Source: Chloroflexota bacterium (GTDB lineage: Bacteria; Chloroflexota; Chloroflexia; Thermomicrobiales; UBA6265). From it: DNA of 5,755 bases. The stretch spans positions 1 through 5,755 of the forward strand of contig JAHWJF010000255.1 of the NCBI GenBank assembly GCA_019348515.1, read 5' to 3'. Of this stretch, positions 5,367 through 5,755 are shown in pieces (the first letter of the stretch is position 1; the number at the start of each line of letters is the position of its first letter). Under the pieces are notes generated by a model. That model did no database searches. It saw nothing but the letters and a program-made list of their open reading frames with translations, and had not been told where the DNA came from. The translations under genes were made by a program, and so were the position numbers.

Positions 5367-5755
5367 TCAACGCTCGTTGGCTTGAGCTGCCCTATTGGCG
5401 CGAGAGTGCTGCTGGTTCTCGCGTTTTCTTGCCTGTTGGCACGCCTTTTGATCGCAATACAGCTGCCTGCTGGACTTGGGTTGGAGGACTTGATCGCAGT
5501 GCTTGCACCTGGGACCCGTGGTTATGTCTCCGATCACGTTCCAGAGGCCCACACCGATGGCGGCGTAGAGGGAATGCACCTCCCGTTGCCATTGGGGCCA
5601 GCCGCCGTGCCATACGGCCTTCTGCCGAAACCCGCCGCCATCGTCGATCCATTGATTGACTCTCTCCGCCAGAGCGTCAGGGTGTCGTAGTGTCTGGGCG
5701 AATTGCTCCTTGGTGCCGATGACATCTCTGACCCGGCCAATCATGGAGTCAGCGA
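5367..5755 (-). CDS. Putative zinc-binding protein with CxxC-x13-CxxxxC motif, partial at right edge
   Basis: The minus-strand frame is open to the window edge. An internal ATG at 5744-5742 gives 125 residues, but the frame continues upstream without a stop and this ATG has no clear ribosome-binding site, so the true start may lie outside. Counted from that ATG, Cys80, Cys83, Cys97 and Cys102 form C-x2-C-x13-C-x4-C around 'KSSRQLYC', followed by a Lys/Arg-rich helix ('QQARKRENQQ'). This resembles the C-terminal treble-clef/zinc-ribbon modules of the type 'CxxC...YCsxxCRqa', which often bind nucleic acid. The N-terminal part has Trp-rich segments ('NQWIDDGG', 'VWHGGWPQWQ') and is not assigned to a family. 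The last residues are polar and disordered-looking. It lies next to arm-type repeats and an attachment-site core, on the side where an integrated element is expected, so it is probably element cargo or a regulator. Function unknown. Confidence 0.75.
   Translation of the reverse strand, partial: ADSMIGRVRDVIGTKEQFAQTLRHPDALAERVNQWIDDGGGFRQKAVWHGGWPQWQREVHSLYAAIGVGLWNVIGDITTGPRCKHCDQVLQPKSSRQLYCDQKACQQARKRENQQHSRANRAAQANER

Larger units (their letters stand above)
5211..5755. mobile_element. Probable end of an integrated mobile element (continues past right edge)
   Basis: When an element inserts into the 3' half of a tRNA gene, the displaced 3' half lies at the far end of the element, with the element on its 5' side. 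Here the fragment is on the minus strand, so the element should lie above 5210. That side holds tandem arm-type repeats and a small cysteine-motif gene of unknown function, as expected for an element end. The other boundary and an intact integrase are not in the window, so this is an inference from the geometry of the tRNA fragment. Confidence 0.5.

Overview
The window is high-GC bacterial DNA, most likely from a Chloroflexota bacterium of the Thermomicrobia/Sphaerobacter kind. This is an inference from three things: a secreted protein that begins its mature part with 'AQDATPT' and has Ala/Pro/Thr linkers, a PAS-GAF-PAS sensor with a typical 'GLPGRAWA' GAF motif, and a Chloroflexota/Actinobacteria-style tyrosine recombinase remnant. 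No marker gene settles the taxonomy.

Layout: 1-1324 (minus strand) is the N-terminal 441 residues of a cytoplasmic PAS-GAF-PAS sensor whose output domain lies off the left edge. A 636-base divergent intergenic region follows (1325-1960). Then come three small plus-strand genes: an unrecognised 121-aa protein (1961-2326), a 52-aa probable membrane protein (2380-2538) and a 120-aa PRC-barrel protein (2707-3069). Directly after the PRC-barrel stop codon lies a decayed tyrosine recombinase (3070-3662). It has lost its N-terminus, has two frameshifts, and has substitutions at two catalytic positions. On the minus strand, 3853-4842 encodes an exported protein with two cupredoxin-like halves, of which only the C-terminal one keeps a His/Cys/His/Met copper-ligand set. 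An 18-bp perfect hairpin follows its stop codon.

The right part (about 5059-5755) looks like a site-specific integration site. A 3' fragment of a tRNA-Thr(UGU) gene, from the anticodon loop to the acceptor end (5165-5210, minus strand), has no matching 5' half. It is flanked on both sides by perfect 12-bp tandem repeats sharing a YTGSGGT core (5074-5097 and 5338-5361), and a strong intrinsic terminator with no visible gene in front of it lies at 5108-5145. This is how P arm, core and P' arm of a lambda-type attachment site are arranged. The minus-strand gene entering from the right edge encodes a four-cysteine putative zinc-binding protein and is probably cargo at the end of an integrated element.

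The most notable signal is the tRNA-fragment and repeat architecture together with the integrase relic about 1.4 kb away. The window seems to record at least one past integration of a mobile element beside ordinary chromosomal genes. I see no CRISPR array, no complete insertion sequence and no complete RNA gene.
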